Shown: positions 8,541 to 15,897 of the stretch, in pieces
Numbering within the stretch: position 1 is the stretch's first letter
Layout: each line of letters begins with the position of its first letter
Assembly: GCA_013215275.1 (NCBI GenBank)
Contig: JABSRF010000007.1
Location: forward strand, 1-44,373
Reading direction: 5' to 3'
Length of the DNA stretch: 44,373 nt
From: Oligoflexales bacterium
Lineage (GTDB): Bacteria > Bdellovibrionota_B > Oligoflexia > Oligoflexales > Bog-1112
Notes under the pieces: generated by a model
The model's input: the letters and a program-made list of their open reading frames with translations, nothing else
What the model was told of the DNA's origin: nothing
Database searches by the model: none
Made by a program: the position numbers and the translations under genes

Positions 8541-10205
8541 CTATAGGGATTCTCTGGATTTTCCAGGGTTATAATCGGCTTCAACCACAGCAACAATGAT
8601 TTCTGTCCCTGGTTTTGTTTCAGACGATTTTTCGTTTAATTCTGAAAGGCTAGAAATCGTTTTTAAGGATTGCTCAAATTTTGCTATCGTGTCGTAAGAG
8701 TCTGCCTCAACCCTTATTCGGATTTTTCCAGTCCCATCAGCTTTTGTCTCAAATCGGTATTCGACCATGTTGACCTGAACCTCTTTAGGAACCGCTTTGC
8801 TTAGGTCTTGCAATGCTACAAGTGCGCCGCTGTTAGAGTTAATGTCAATAAAGCCTTCAGTAGCGGCTTTTTTGCCACTGATTCGATCATTAAGTACAGT
8901 CTCAGCATTGTCCAACATGACGCTAAAACCATAGCGCCCGCTGCGGAGTTTCTTCTTTAGCTCAGGTGCTACTGAGAACAATTCTTTTTTATATACGGAT
9001 TGCAACTGCTCGATCTGCTTGCTGTAAGAAAAAAATTTGATTCCATAACTAAATGAAAGTAATAACAAAGCAACTGCTACGACCTTGAAAACAGCTCCTG
9101 CTGCTTTAAATACGGATTCATAATCTTGAACGTAAGCAAAGGGTCCTTTTCTTAGATTAATCTGAGAGTGTCTTTTTACAGAAGTTACAGCTCTGATACC
9201 GATAGAAATACTTTGTGACATGGAAGGCATCTGATCAGCAAGCTGGCTATTTATTTTTAGACTCGATTTCTCAAGACGGTTATGAACAGTTTCGACTTCT
9301 AGATTGGTTGTTAGATAGTGATCAAAATTTTTGATAACTGAAGAGCCACCGGATAAATAGATCCTCTCTATGGGGGACTTTTCCCAAGTTTTAAATGCGT
9401 AAAGGGTTCTTCCTAGCTCTTTTACGATTGCATTACTAGCAATGGTAATCCGGTCGGCAACTGTTCTATCTGCTGCTGACATTTCAGAACCTTGGTCTTG
9501 TTCTGTTAGCATCCTGCTAACACGGTGTTTGACTCTTTGAGCTTCGTTAAAGCTGACTTCCAAGTCACGGGCCAAAAACTCTGTGATATAACGTCCACCT
9601 AAGTTGATGGAGCGAAACATTCTTAAAACACCGTCTTGGACCAAGCAAACAGATGTTTTTTCATGGCCAACATCTACAAGGCCATAACATTTTCCTTCTT
9701 CCATTTCCAAATAAGGGCACAAGTTGTAAAATGCAAGGCTGTCCACATCAACAACTTTTGGATCAATGTCGATACGGTGAAGGTGCTCCAAAAAACTTGC
9801 AAGAAAAGCTTTTTTGGTCATGACAACTAGAGCAACAGTCTTTTGGCTCATTTGCCCAAGGATCTGATGGTCGACAATCATTTCGTCAAGATTAAAAGGA
9901 ACGGCATCCTCTATTTCTGCGAAAACTGCAGCTTCAATCTTGTGAGGGTCAGAGAAATTGAAAGGTAATATTCTACTCGAAATGTATTGACCTGGCATTG
10001 CAGTTACAATTCGGTCAGCTTTAATATCATTTTCTTGAAATAGTTGTTCCATACATGCTGGAAGCATGACATCTGGTGATAGTTCGTCAACTTGAGGAAT
10101 TACATTTTCATAGAAATTTGATATTTCATAAGATTTGTACTTATTGACTATTTCTACGGCCTTTATAGAGTAGCTACCAATATCAAGGCCGATAATCTTC
10201 TGCAT
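8541..10205 (-). CDS. gspL: Type II secretion protein GspL, PilM-like actin-fold form
   Basis: 554 aa. Residues 1-345 form a complete PilM/FtsA-type actin-like ATPase domain: the phosphate-1 loop GLDIGSYSIKAVE at residues 5-17, the central LVDVGHEKTSV motif and the adenosine motif IYLSGGSS. A TM helix at about 372-392 (VVAVALLLLSFSYGIKFF) leads to a periplasmic coiled coil and a ferredoxin-like domain as in PilN/GspL. It therefore equals PilM and PilN joined, which is what GspL is. The full actin-like ATP site is better preserved than in enterobacterial GspL, whose N-domain does not bind nucleotide in the known way. AAGGA lies six bases before the ATG. A 100-bp gap separates it from gspK. Confidence 0.9.
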   Translation of the reverse strand: MQKIIGLDIGSYSIKAVEIVNKYKSYEISNFYENVIPQVDELSPDVMLPACMEQLFQENDIKADRIVTAMPGQYISSRILPFNFSDPHKIEAAVFAEIEDAVPFNLDEMIVDHQILGQMSQKTVALVVMTKKAFLASFLEHLHRIDIDPKVVDVDSLAFYNLCPYLEMEEGKCYGLVDVGHEKTSVCLVQDGVLRMFRSINLGGRYITEFLARDLEVSFNEAQRVKHRVSRMLTEQDQGSEMSAADRTVADRITIASNAIVKELGRTLYAFKTWEKSPIERIYLSGGSSVIKNFDHYLTTNLEVETVHNRLEKSSLKINSQLADQMPSMSQSISIGIRAVTSVKRHSQINLRKGPFAYVQDYESVFKAAGAVFKVVAVALLLLSFSYGIKFFSYSKQIEQLQSVYKKELFSVAPELKKKLRSGRYGFSVMLDNAETVLNDRISGKKAATEGFIDINSNSGALVALQDLSKAVPKEVQVNMVEYRFETKADGTGKIRIRVEADSYDTIAKFEQSLKTISSLSELNEKSSETKPGTEIIVAVVEADYNPGKSRESL

Positions 10206-10219
10206 ACGATTTCCTTACT

Positions 10220-10286
10220 AAAGTCAGCACTTAAGAGCTAATTCTAAGAATTCTTACCTCTTTTCTAGTTTCACCTTAAGTGTCAA
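10220..10286. other. Inverted repeat in the gspK-gspL gap
   Basis: In the 100-bp gap the octamer CACTTAAG occurs near 10226 (plus strand GCACTTAAGAGC) and its complement near 10276 (CACCTTAAGTGT). This gives an eight-base inverted repeat around a loop of about 40 bases that also contains AAGAATTCTT. It could be an RNA hairpin or processing site that sets the expression ratio of gspL-M-N relative to the upstream genes. No convincing promoter spacing was found. Confidence 0.35.
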
Positions 10287-10305
10287 AAGGGCAGTAAACC
10301 AAAAT

Positions 10306-11655
10306 CTATGTAATTTTCCAATAAAGAATTTGGTAGGCACGTTTTACCTCTCGTTTCTCAACATCTGCACCTTTTACTCCACTATCTATACGCCTAATGA
10401 TAGCAGAAATTTTCCTTCGTTGGTGCCCGGTAAGAGCGTCCACAGTGATATTAAAGACATCTGATCTCACCACAAACCATTCTTCCTTCTTGCCCGCTTC
10501 AAACCCTTCATCTGCGGTATAACAGAATAAATCTTCGATCTTTGCTTTAATCTCTTTGTCGCTTGAGGCTAAATTACTAGCCTCCCCTTGGAGTTTGTGT
10601 ATTTTCTGAACAGACTTTTCTCGACATACTTCGTCTCTTGATTGAGGGATTAAGCAGGCAATAAGTTCCGAGGGGGCTGTGTTGATATTGATTCCAGCAA
10701 CGGAAACTTTCTTACCTCTTGCAGTTTTTTTGTTGGGCTTAAAGGGGTAAGTGGTCAAATAAGGAGCAAAAACTGCATGGATATCATCATCCCAACCCTT
10801 TACCATTTTCAATTCGCTAATTGAGTCGAAAGGGAGCCTCTTAGCTTTGTATGGTGGGGTGGCCTCCTCATAGGGTTCATCTTTGGAGCCTAAATTGCTT
10901 TCTTCAGAGGCCTGTTCATCGCTTGATATGTAATCACGAATCCTATAAGCAAGCTCCCTAGGGGATAGGTTTTTATTCTCTAGGAATAACTTTTCAGCTG
11001 GGCATGCGAAAAGCGCTTCTAGTTGTGCAATAACCTCAGGGCACTCCCTTGCAGGATCTCCAGAACCAGCACAATCATTGACATTAATCTTTTTGCTTTC
11101 GTCGAAGATCTTTACAGAAAACTGATCTTCAAATAAGCGCATCTGTGCCGCTACTTTTTCATTGAGTAGGCCTTTCAAGCCAAACGGGTCTTCATCACTT
11201 TCAGAACTAAGTAAGGGCTGAACGAAATTAAGAACTTCAGCTCCGAGTGGAGGCCATTGATTAAAAATTGTCCATAAGCTCGAAGGACCATCAACAGGTT
11301 CTTGTTTGATACCTAATGCACCACTTGCCTGCACATGATCCCAAAGGTAGCTAGCTGAAAGCAAATACAGGCCCAAATTGATTCCTGACTTTCCAAGGTA
11401 CTCTGACTTGACTCGATCCCTAGTCATTATTGCCAACTCAACATTAACCGTTGATGAAACGATCATCTCACTCACAAAGGTGATCATCACAGCTATGCTC
11501 ATGATCGCAATCAGCAGTGAGATCCCTTTCTGTTTGGTCTCTTTTGCCATGCTTCGATTTAAAAATTCATCTTTTTTTCGAAGTTCCCTAGGAGTGTGTA
11601 AGCAATAGCTCTTCTTAGAAATCCAATCAATGATATGTACGAGTTGCTTCCTCAT
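10306..11655 (-). CDS. gspK: Type II secretion minor pseudopilin GspK
   Basis: 449 aa, the largest pseudopilin, which caps the pseudopilus tip with GspI and GspJ. The prepilin motif is KQKG|ISLLIAIMSIAVM; position +5 lacks Glu, as is usual for GspK. The periplasmic domain contains KINVND and a helical insertion domain (about residues 200-300) typical of GspK, followed by INTAPSELIACL. The chosen ATG has AAGG seven bases upstream, overlapping the gspJ stop, but gives a leader of 44 residues; an ATG at 11550 would give an ordinary 9-residue leader. About eight Cys-containing segments suggest disulphide stabilisation. Confidence 0.9.
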   Translation of the reverse strand: MRKQLVHIIDWISKKSYCLHTPRELRKKDEFLNRSMAKETKQKGISLLIAIMSIAVMITFVSEMIVSSTVNVELAIMTRDRVKSEYLGKSGINLGLYLLSASYLWDHVQASGALGIKQEPVDGPSSLWTIFNQWPPLGAEVLNFVQPLLSSESDEDPFGLKGLLNEKVAAQMRLFEDQFSVKIFDESKKINVNDCAGSGDPARECPEVIAQLEALFACPAEKLFLENKNLSPRELAYRIRDYISSDEQASEESNLGSKDEPYEEATPPYKAKRLPFDSISELKMVKGWDDDIHAVFAPYLTTYPFKPNKKTARGKKVSVAGININTAPSELIACLIPQSRDEVCREKSVQKIHKLQGEASNLASSDKEIKAKIEDLFCYTADEGFEAGKKEEWFVVRSDVFNITVDALTGHQRRKISAIIRRIDSGVKGADVEKREVKRAYQILYWKIT

Positions 11656-11664
11656 GAATGGGCC

Positions 11665-12426
11665 TTATAGTTTCCAATTAAATGAGCTGTTTCTGCTCTT
11701 AAGCTCTTTAAAATCGAGAGCATAAGGTAAGTAAACGATGGTGCTATAATGAACTAAGCTTTCTTCAGACTCATCAGGCTCGATCCCCTCAATAGGGTCA
11801 TCAATCCAGGCGGTCATCTTAATCATCACCATATGAGGAAGTATTTTTTCGGTATCCCCTCTTCCCGAATCCCAGCCACTTTTAGACCAGTCATCGCCAT
11901 TCCACGGAAGAATTTCCAAGCTTTCGATATTTTTCACAAAAGCCCTCATAGGTGGGTCGTCTTTGAAGCGAAAGTCTTTTTCTGGGATTCTAAGTAATTC
12001 CCCTCGGTACAAGTCCTTACGATGTGGGAACTTGGGTGATGACTTTAGTTCATAAACCACATAGCTCAGGTCTGACTCCGGGCTATTTGCTTTGATGGAT
12101 TCATGACCCATATAAGTCATAGCCAGCCGGTCCCCTTTGGAGTTCTTTTTAATGGAAAAATGGGTACGGCTAACTCCATCTGTCCGATGAACCTGCCACC
12201 TTGGGTGAAGAAGAAAGGCATGACCTAAGTCGTAACTTATTTTTTGCATGGCTCGGTTAACCCGGTTGGTCACCTTATTTTTCTGAGAAAGCGCCACCTT
12301 CACATCAAAGGTGTTACGCATGAGGTTGGAAATAGCAAAGATAACGGCCACCAGAATCGCTAAGGTGATGACAACCTCTAGGAGGCTGAATGCTTGTTGG
12401 TTTTTTTTGTCAAAGTTTTCGCTCAT
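11665..12426 (-). CDS. gspJ: Type II secretion minor pseudopilin GspJ
   Basis: 253 aa. The N-terminal prepilin signal is short and polar, then QQA|FSLLEVVITLAILVAV. Position -1 is Ala rather than Gly, and +5 is the conserved Glu. The rest is the beta-rich globular domain of GspJ, with a WNGDDWSKSGWDSG region and a final strand VHYSTIVYLP. It joins GspI and GspK in the tip complex. It lies 24 bp after gspI and 9 bp before gspK. No strong SD was seen before the ATG. Confidence 0.88.
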   Translation of the reverse strand: MSENFDKKNQQAFSLLEVVITLAILVAVIFAISNLMRNTFDVKVALSQKNKVTNRVNRAMQKISYDLGHAFLLHPRWQVHRTDGVSRTHFSIKKNSKGDRLAMTYMGHESIKANSPESDLSYVVYELKSSPKFPHRKDLYRGELLRIPEKDFRFKDDPPMRAFVKNIESLEILPWNGDDWSKSGWDSGRGDTEKILPHMVMIKMTAWIDDPIEGIEPDESEESLVHYSTIVYLPYALDFKELKSRNSSFNWKL

Positions 12427-12450
12427 AAAGTAATCTACCGATTCCCGTTA

Positions 12451-13194
12451 TCAAGGGTTTGGCGGGGTTCCGCCTCCAGCTCCACTCGTACCACCAGCTC
12501 CTCCAGTACCACCGGCTCCTCCAGTACCACCGGCTCCTCCAGTACCGCTAGATCCTGACGGTTTCTTAGGTGGTTTCTTCTGTGGCTCAGGCTCAGCAGC
12601 GATAGGCTTTTGAATAAAAATCTGCTCGTCTAATTGTTTTTGATTGGCCATAAGGTAGGCAAGTTCAACGCTGTTCCGTTTGCTACCTTCAGGCCAATGC
12701 ACCTCAACGAAGGCTACTTTTAACAGCTCTTCTCCCAAAAAATTCTTAATGGCAGATTCTATGGTCGAGCTAAGCCCTCCTTCATCTCCTCCGTCTTCGC
12801 CGCCACCACCACCTAGCTGGCCTGCAATAAGGTTGACCAACGGGAGGGGGAACTCCTCAATTTTAAGGTCATATTTGAAAGGACACTCTCCATATTTTGG
12901 GTCTTTTGGGCACATGTCCTCACTAAACTCAAGCTCTTTCGAATCTAGCTTAATGTCTTTAAAGTCATAATAAGATGCATACCACTCCACCTTAGACATC
13001 ACTGCTTGGGCAAGCCAAGTCGCTTGGGATGAGTAACGATTATACTCCCCGAAATTGATGCTTTTTCCTTGGATAGAGCTCACTTCCAAGATGACGGTCA
13101 CCATGAGGCCAAGCGCAATGACAGTTTCAAGCAAAGTAAAACTGGCTTCCTGTCCACGCTTTCTTATTCGTTTAGATTTATTAGAATGCATCAT
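12451..13194 (-). CDS. gspI: Type II secretion minor pseudopilin GspI with Gly-rich repeat tail
   Basis: Pseudopilin with the motif RGQEAS|FTLLETVIALGLM: Glu at +5 but Ser at -1 in place of the usual Gly. The core pseudopilin domain ends at about residue 190 of the protein (VELAYLMANQ). An extra low-complexity tail follows: a Pro/Lys-rich linker, then a Gly/Thr/Ala run made by an 18-bp tandem repeat, ending in PPNP. Canonical GspI is about 125 aa, so this one is nearly twice as long. An open frame extends to an ATG at 13251, inside gspH. The ATG at 13194 is preferred because it gives a normal-length leader and a 14-bp overlap with gspH, but this choice is not certain. Confidence 0.85.
   Translation of the reverse strand: MMHSNKSKRIRKRGQEASFTLLETVIALGLMVTVILEVSSIQGKSINFGEYNRYSSQATWLAQAVMSKVEWYASYYDFKDIKLDSKELEFSEDMCPKDPKYGECPFKYDLKIEEFPLPLVNLIAGQLGGGGGEDGGDEGGLSSTIESAIKNFLGEELLKVAFVEVHWPEGSKRNSVELAYLMANQKQLDEQIFIQKPIAAEPEPQKKPPKKPSGSSGTGGAGGTGGAGGTGGAGGTSGAGGGTPPNP
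12491..12544. repeat. Tandem repeat, three 18-bp units, inside gspI
   Basis: Three back-to-back 18-bp units, CCACCGGCTCCTCCAGTA on the plus strand, the first differing by one base; degenerate half units flank them. Each unit encodes six residues (Gly-Gly-Thr-Gly-Gly-Ala, cyclic), forming the flexible C-terminal tail of GspI. The unit keeps the reading frame, so copy-number change would only alter tail length. Confidence 0.9.
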
Positions 13195-14032
13195 CTTTTT
13201 CGCTAAAAATGTCGATCTCTTCGAAGCCAACCCTAACCTCTGCATAGCCATCGTAAGGGTGTACTAAGATGGTGTATGGAGTTTGATCAGGGTCAACCTC
13301 ACCTTTTTCCTTTTGATAAAACACATGCAAGACTGTTTTTTCCACATAACCTTGAGGAAGAAAGTAAATCATCCCAACCACGTTAGGACCATCTTCTAAA
13401 CTGACAGGCTGCTGGTGGTGCGTGGTTTGTAGGTCTCTAACCATGAGGAAAGGCCCAATTCTGCGCCCAGCCCACTCCAAACTATCGAGCTTTTCCCAAA
13501 TAGGACCCCTTAACTTTTCTTTGGCTTTGATGACTGGGGAGAATACAGGGATGTCCTCTTCACCTGTTTCTGGGTTAGGCACCGACTCACCGACGATATC
13601 TTCATAGCGTTGGAAATCTTCATCAAAAAAAAGCATGCGTTGTTTCTCATCTTCAGGCAGAGGGTCGGCTCTAATTGCTTCATTGCCTATTTTTATTTGA
13701 TGGGAAACAGAAGACTCTTCTTTTGTTGTTTCAAGCCAGTATTCGCCATCATAAAGCTTGAAAACGAGCCTGAGTGGTCTACCAGTTAAAACGGAGTAAT
13801 CATAGGCGGAACGGATGTCTTCGGCGAATTGCCCTAGCTTACTTGCGACCTCATTTCCGGTCTTCAAGTTGAAGTTAGGGATTGCGACTCCGTAAACAAA
13901 CGCAACCAAGCCGATTACGATGATCACCTCGAGGAGGGTAAAACCTTTTGCATTGTTTTTAGGGCGCTCAAGCGGGTTCATCTGATCTTTCGGATGAAGC
14001 AAGGCCCAATCAAACTGGTCAAATACCATCAT
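13181..14032 (-). CDS. gspH: Type II secretion minor pseudopilin GspH
   Basis: About 283 aa, longer than typical GspH (about 170). The prepilin motif NNAKG|FTLLEVIIVIGLVAF is canonical, with Gly at -1 and Glu at +5. The periplasmic part begins with the helix-to-sheet transition of GspH/FimT (EDIRSAYDYSVLTGRPLRLVF) and carries a long insert (about residues 110-170) rich in acidic residues. The downstream ATG at 13981 would give a 12-residue leader instead of 29; neither start has a clear SD. The gene sits 57 bp after gspG and overlaps gspI. It probably links the GspG shaft to the I-J-K tip. Confidence 0.87.
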   Translation of the reverse strand: MMVFDQFDWALLHPKDQMNPLERPKNNAKGFTLLEVIIVIGLVAFVYGVAIPNFNLKTGNEVASKLGQFAEDIRSAYDYSVLTGRPLRLVFKLYDGEYWLETTKEESSVSHQIKIGNEAIRADPLPEDEKQRMLFFDEDFQRYEDIVGESVPNPETGEEDIPVFSPVIKAKEKLRGPIWEKLDSLEWAGRRIGPFLMVRDLQTTHHQQPVSLEDGPNVVGMIYFLPQGYVEKTVLHVFYQKEKGEVDPDQTPYTILVHPYDGYAEVRVGFEEIDIFSEKDDAF

Positions 14033-14089
14033 ATGTTAGGATGAGGACTTAACAGATTGGCTTAAGCCACCTTTTGTAAGGATGGAAAG

Positions 14090-14572
14090 CTACTGCTGTT
14101 CATCAGTCTCCCTTTCTGGGTAATGAATGTCCATTTCTGTGCCAAAGTTGCTATCAGCCCCTGCAGAGATGATCTCATACTTACGTCCATCTGAGGTGTA
14201 ATCATATGCATTGCCCCAAGGGTCTTTGAGCTTTTCTTTCTCGATGTAGGGGCCTCTCCATCTTTTGCTTTCTCCTGGATCGCTAAGGAGTGAGTCCAAG
14301 CCTTGGGCTGTGGTAGGGTATTTATTATTATGCACTCGATAGAGCTGAAGCGCCTGTGCAATACCACCCATCGCAATGCGTGCCTGATCTTCTTTCGCTT
14401 TTTCAGAAGTGTCTGAAAGGTTGGTTACTAGAATCGTCATCAAGGTGCCTAGGAGTGCGATCACGATGATGATCTCAATTAAGGTCATACCTTTTTGACC
14501 ATCTTCTTTCTCACTTTGTGGCCCTAGGGCTAGGTGCTTAGCTTTTCTCCAGTAAGTTGCAAAGATTGCCAT
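14090..14572 (-). CDS. gspG: Major pseudopilin GspG
   Basis: Main subunit of the T2SS pseudopilus. The motif QKG|MTLIEIIIVIALLG has Gly at -1 and Glu at +5; +1 is Met instead of Phe. The C-terminal half shows the GspG hallmarks: YRVHNNKYPTTAQGL, then LKDPWGNAYDY and the calcium-binding loop SAGADSNFG. The ATG at 14572 has GGAG six bases upstream and gives a 28-residue leader, longer than usual; an ATG at 14593 is less well supported. It is 48 bp downstream of gspF. The assignment is unambiguous. Confidence 0.95.
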   Translation of the reverse strand: MAIFATYWRKAKHLALGPQSEKEDGQKGMTLIEIIIVIALLGTLMTILVTNLSDTSEKAKEDQARIAMGGIAQALQLYRVHNNKYPTTAQGLDSLLSDPGESKRWRGPYIEKEKLKDPWGNAYDYTSDGRKYEIISAGADSNFGTEMDIHYPERETDEQQ

Positions 14573-14620
14573 ATAATTCTCCACTTTCCCCAAATTAGAG
14601 TAAACATTTCGTCACTATTA

Positions 14621-15856
14621 TTAACGCACTTGATTCATAACCGAAAGCATAGGAATGAGCAAAGCCATAACCACACCGACAACAATGACACCCATGACTA
14701 TAATCATCAAAGGTTCGATGAGAGAAATCAAAGAATCAATCTTCCTCTCAACCTCGGCATCATAGGCATCTGCTACATGGCGAAGCATTTGCTCTAGCTC
14801 ACCAGTTCTTTCGCCAGTACGAATCATATAAGTGACAAGCGCAGGGAAGCGTTTGCTTCGATCTATGGGAACCCATAGAGCCTCCCCCTCTTGCACTGCT
14901 ATTTTAGATTCCTCTAGCACATTGGCAATGAGAGAATTATTTATAATGTTCTTTGTGATTTCGAGTGCAGCAATAATCGGCACACCACTGCTTAGCAGGG
15001 TTGAGAGCGTCTTCGTGAATTTAGAAACATTTACCCTAAGAACCACATCCCCGAGAATCGGTGCCTGCAAAGACATTCGGTCGGCGAGGTTTTTTCCTTT
15101 TTCAGTTTTGTACCAAGAGGCCAGCAAGAAATAAAGTCCGCCCATTCCAATGAGAACGAGAACCCATTGGTTTTGTAAGAATTTAGAGAAGTCCATGACT
15201 AACTTTGTGAAAGGCGGTAGGGTTACCCTCAGGCTTATGAATACTTTTTCAAGCTTGGGCACCACACTGATAAAAAGGTAGCCGATAATCCCAAGAGAGG
15301 CTGTGATCATTAACGCCGGATAAGTCAGAGCACTAAAAATCTTTCCGCGTATAGCCACCTGGTACTCTAAGAAGTCAGCGAGCCTTTCGAGCACGAGACC
15401 AAGGTTTCCCGAAGACTCCCCTGCTTTAACCATATTTATGTACAGTCTACTAAAAACTCGGGGGTGCCCATTCATATGCATGGCTTCCGCTAGGGATTTA
15501 CCCTCTGAGACGGACCCCTTGACGGCCGACAAAGTATTGCTTAACAGCCGATTTTCAACTTGGTTGGTAAGGGCCACCAAGCACTCGTCGAGTGGGACGT
15601 GTGCTCGCTGTAAGGTTGCAAATTGCCTAGTCATAATTGACAATTCAGGTAGGGTGACCTTTTCTTGGCGAAGTGTGAAGCTGGCTCCTGATTTGTCACC
15701 TTTTTTGATGGCCACCTCTTCTTTTATCTCAGAGGCGATCACCTTATCTTTAGACCGTAATTTTTGTCTTGCAGACCTAAGGGAGTCGGCTTCAATCTTC
15801 CCTTTGCGGTTTGCACCGGTTTTTATGTCATAGCCTTTATAGAGGTATATAGGCAA
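14621..15856 (-). CDS. gspF: Inner-membrane platform protein GspF
   Basis: 411 aa polytopic membrane protein that transmits ATPase movement to the pseudopilus. Two homologous GspF domains (about residues 75-200 and 280-400) each end in a membrane region; strong TM stretches are ALTYPALMITASLGIIGYLF and MIIVMGVIVVGVVMALL. The ATG expected here is replaced by TTG at 15856, with AAGGAG six bases upstream, so the TTG start is well supported. It follows gspE by 41 bp. The length (about 405 aa) and motifs match the family. Confidence 0.95.
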   Translation of the reverse strand: MPIYLYKGYDIKTGANRKGKIEADSLRSARQKLRSKDKVIASEIKEEVAIKKGDKSGASFTLRQEKVTLPELSIMTRQFATLQRAHVPLDECLVALTNQVENRLLSNTLSAVKGSVSEGKSLAEAMHMNGHPRVFSRLYINMVKAGESSGNLGLVLERLADFLEYQVAIRGKIFSALTYPALMITASLGIIGYLFISVVPKLEKVFISLRVTLPPFTKLVMDFSKFLQNQWVLVLIGMGGLYFLLASWYKTEKGKNLADRMSLQAPILGDVVLRVNVSKFTKTLSTLLSSGVPIIAALEITKNIINNSLIANVLEESKIAVQEGEALWVPIDRSKRFPALVTYMIRTGERTGELEQMLRHVADAYDAEVERKIDSLISLIEPLMIIVMGVIVVGVVMALLIPMLSVMNQVR

Positions 15857-15897
15857 TGATGGCTCCTTGGGTTAAAACAAAGTCAACAAGGGTCTTG

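Noticed and set aside
12491-12544. CRISPR-like array
   Set aside because: Units are directly adjacent with no spacers and lie inside a coding sequence.
12680-12970. Plus-strand Pro/Ser-rich frame opposite gspI
   Set aside because: Antisense shadow of the Gly-rich loop of GspI; no start signals.
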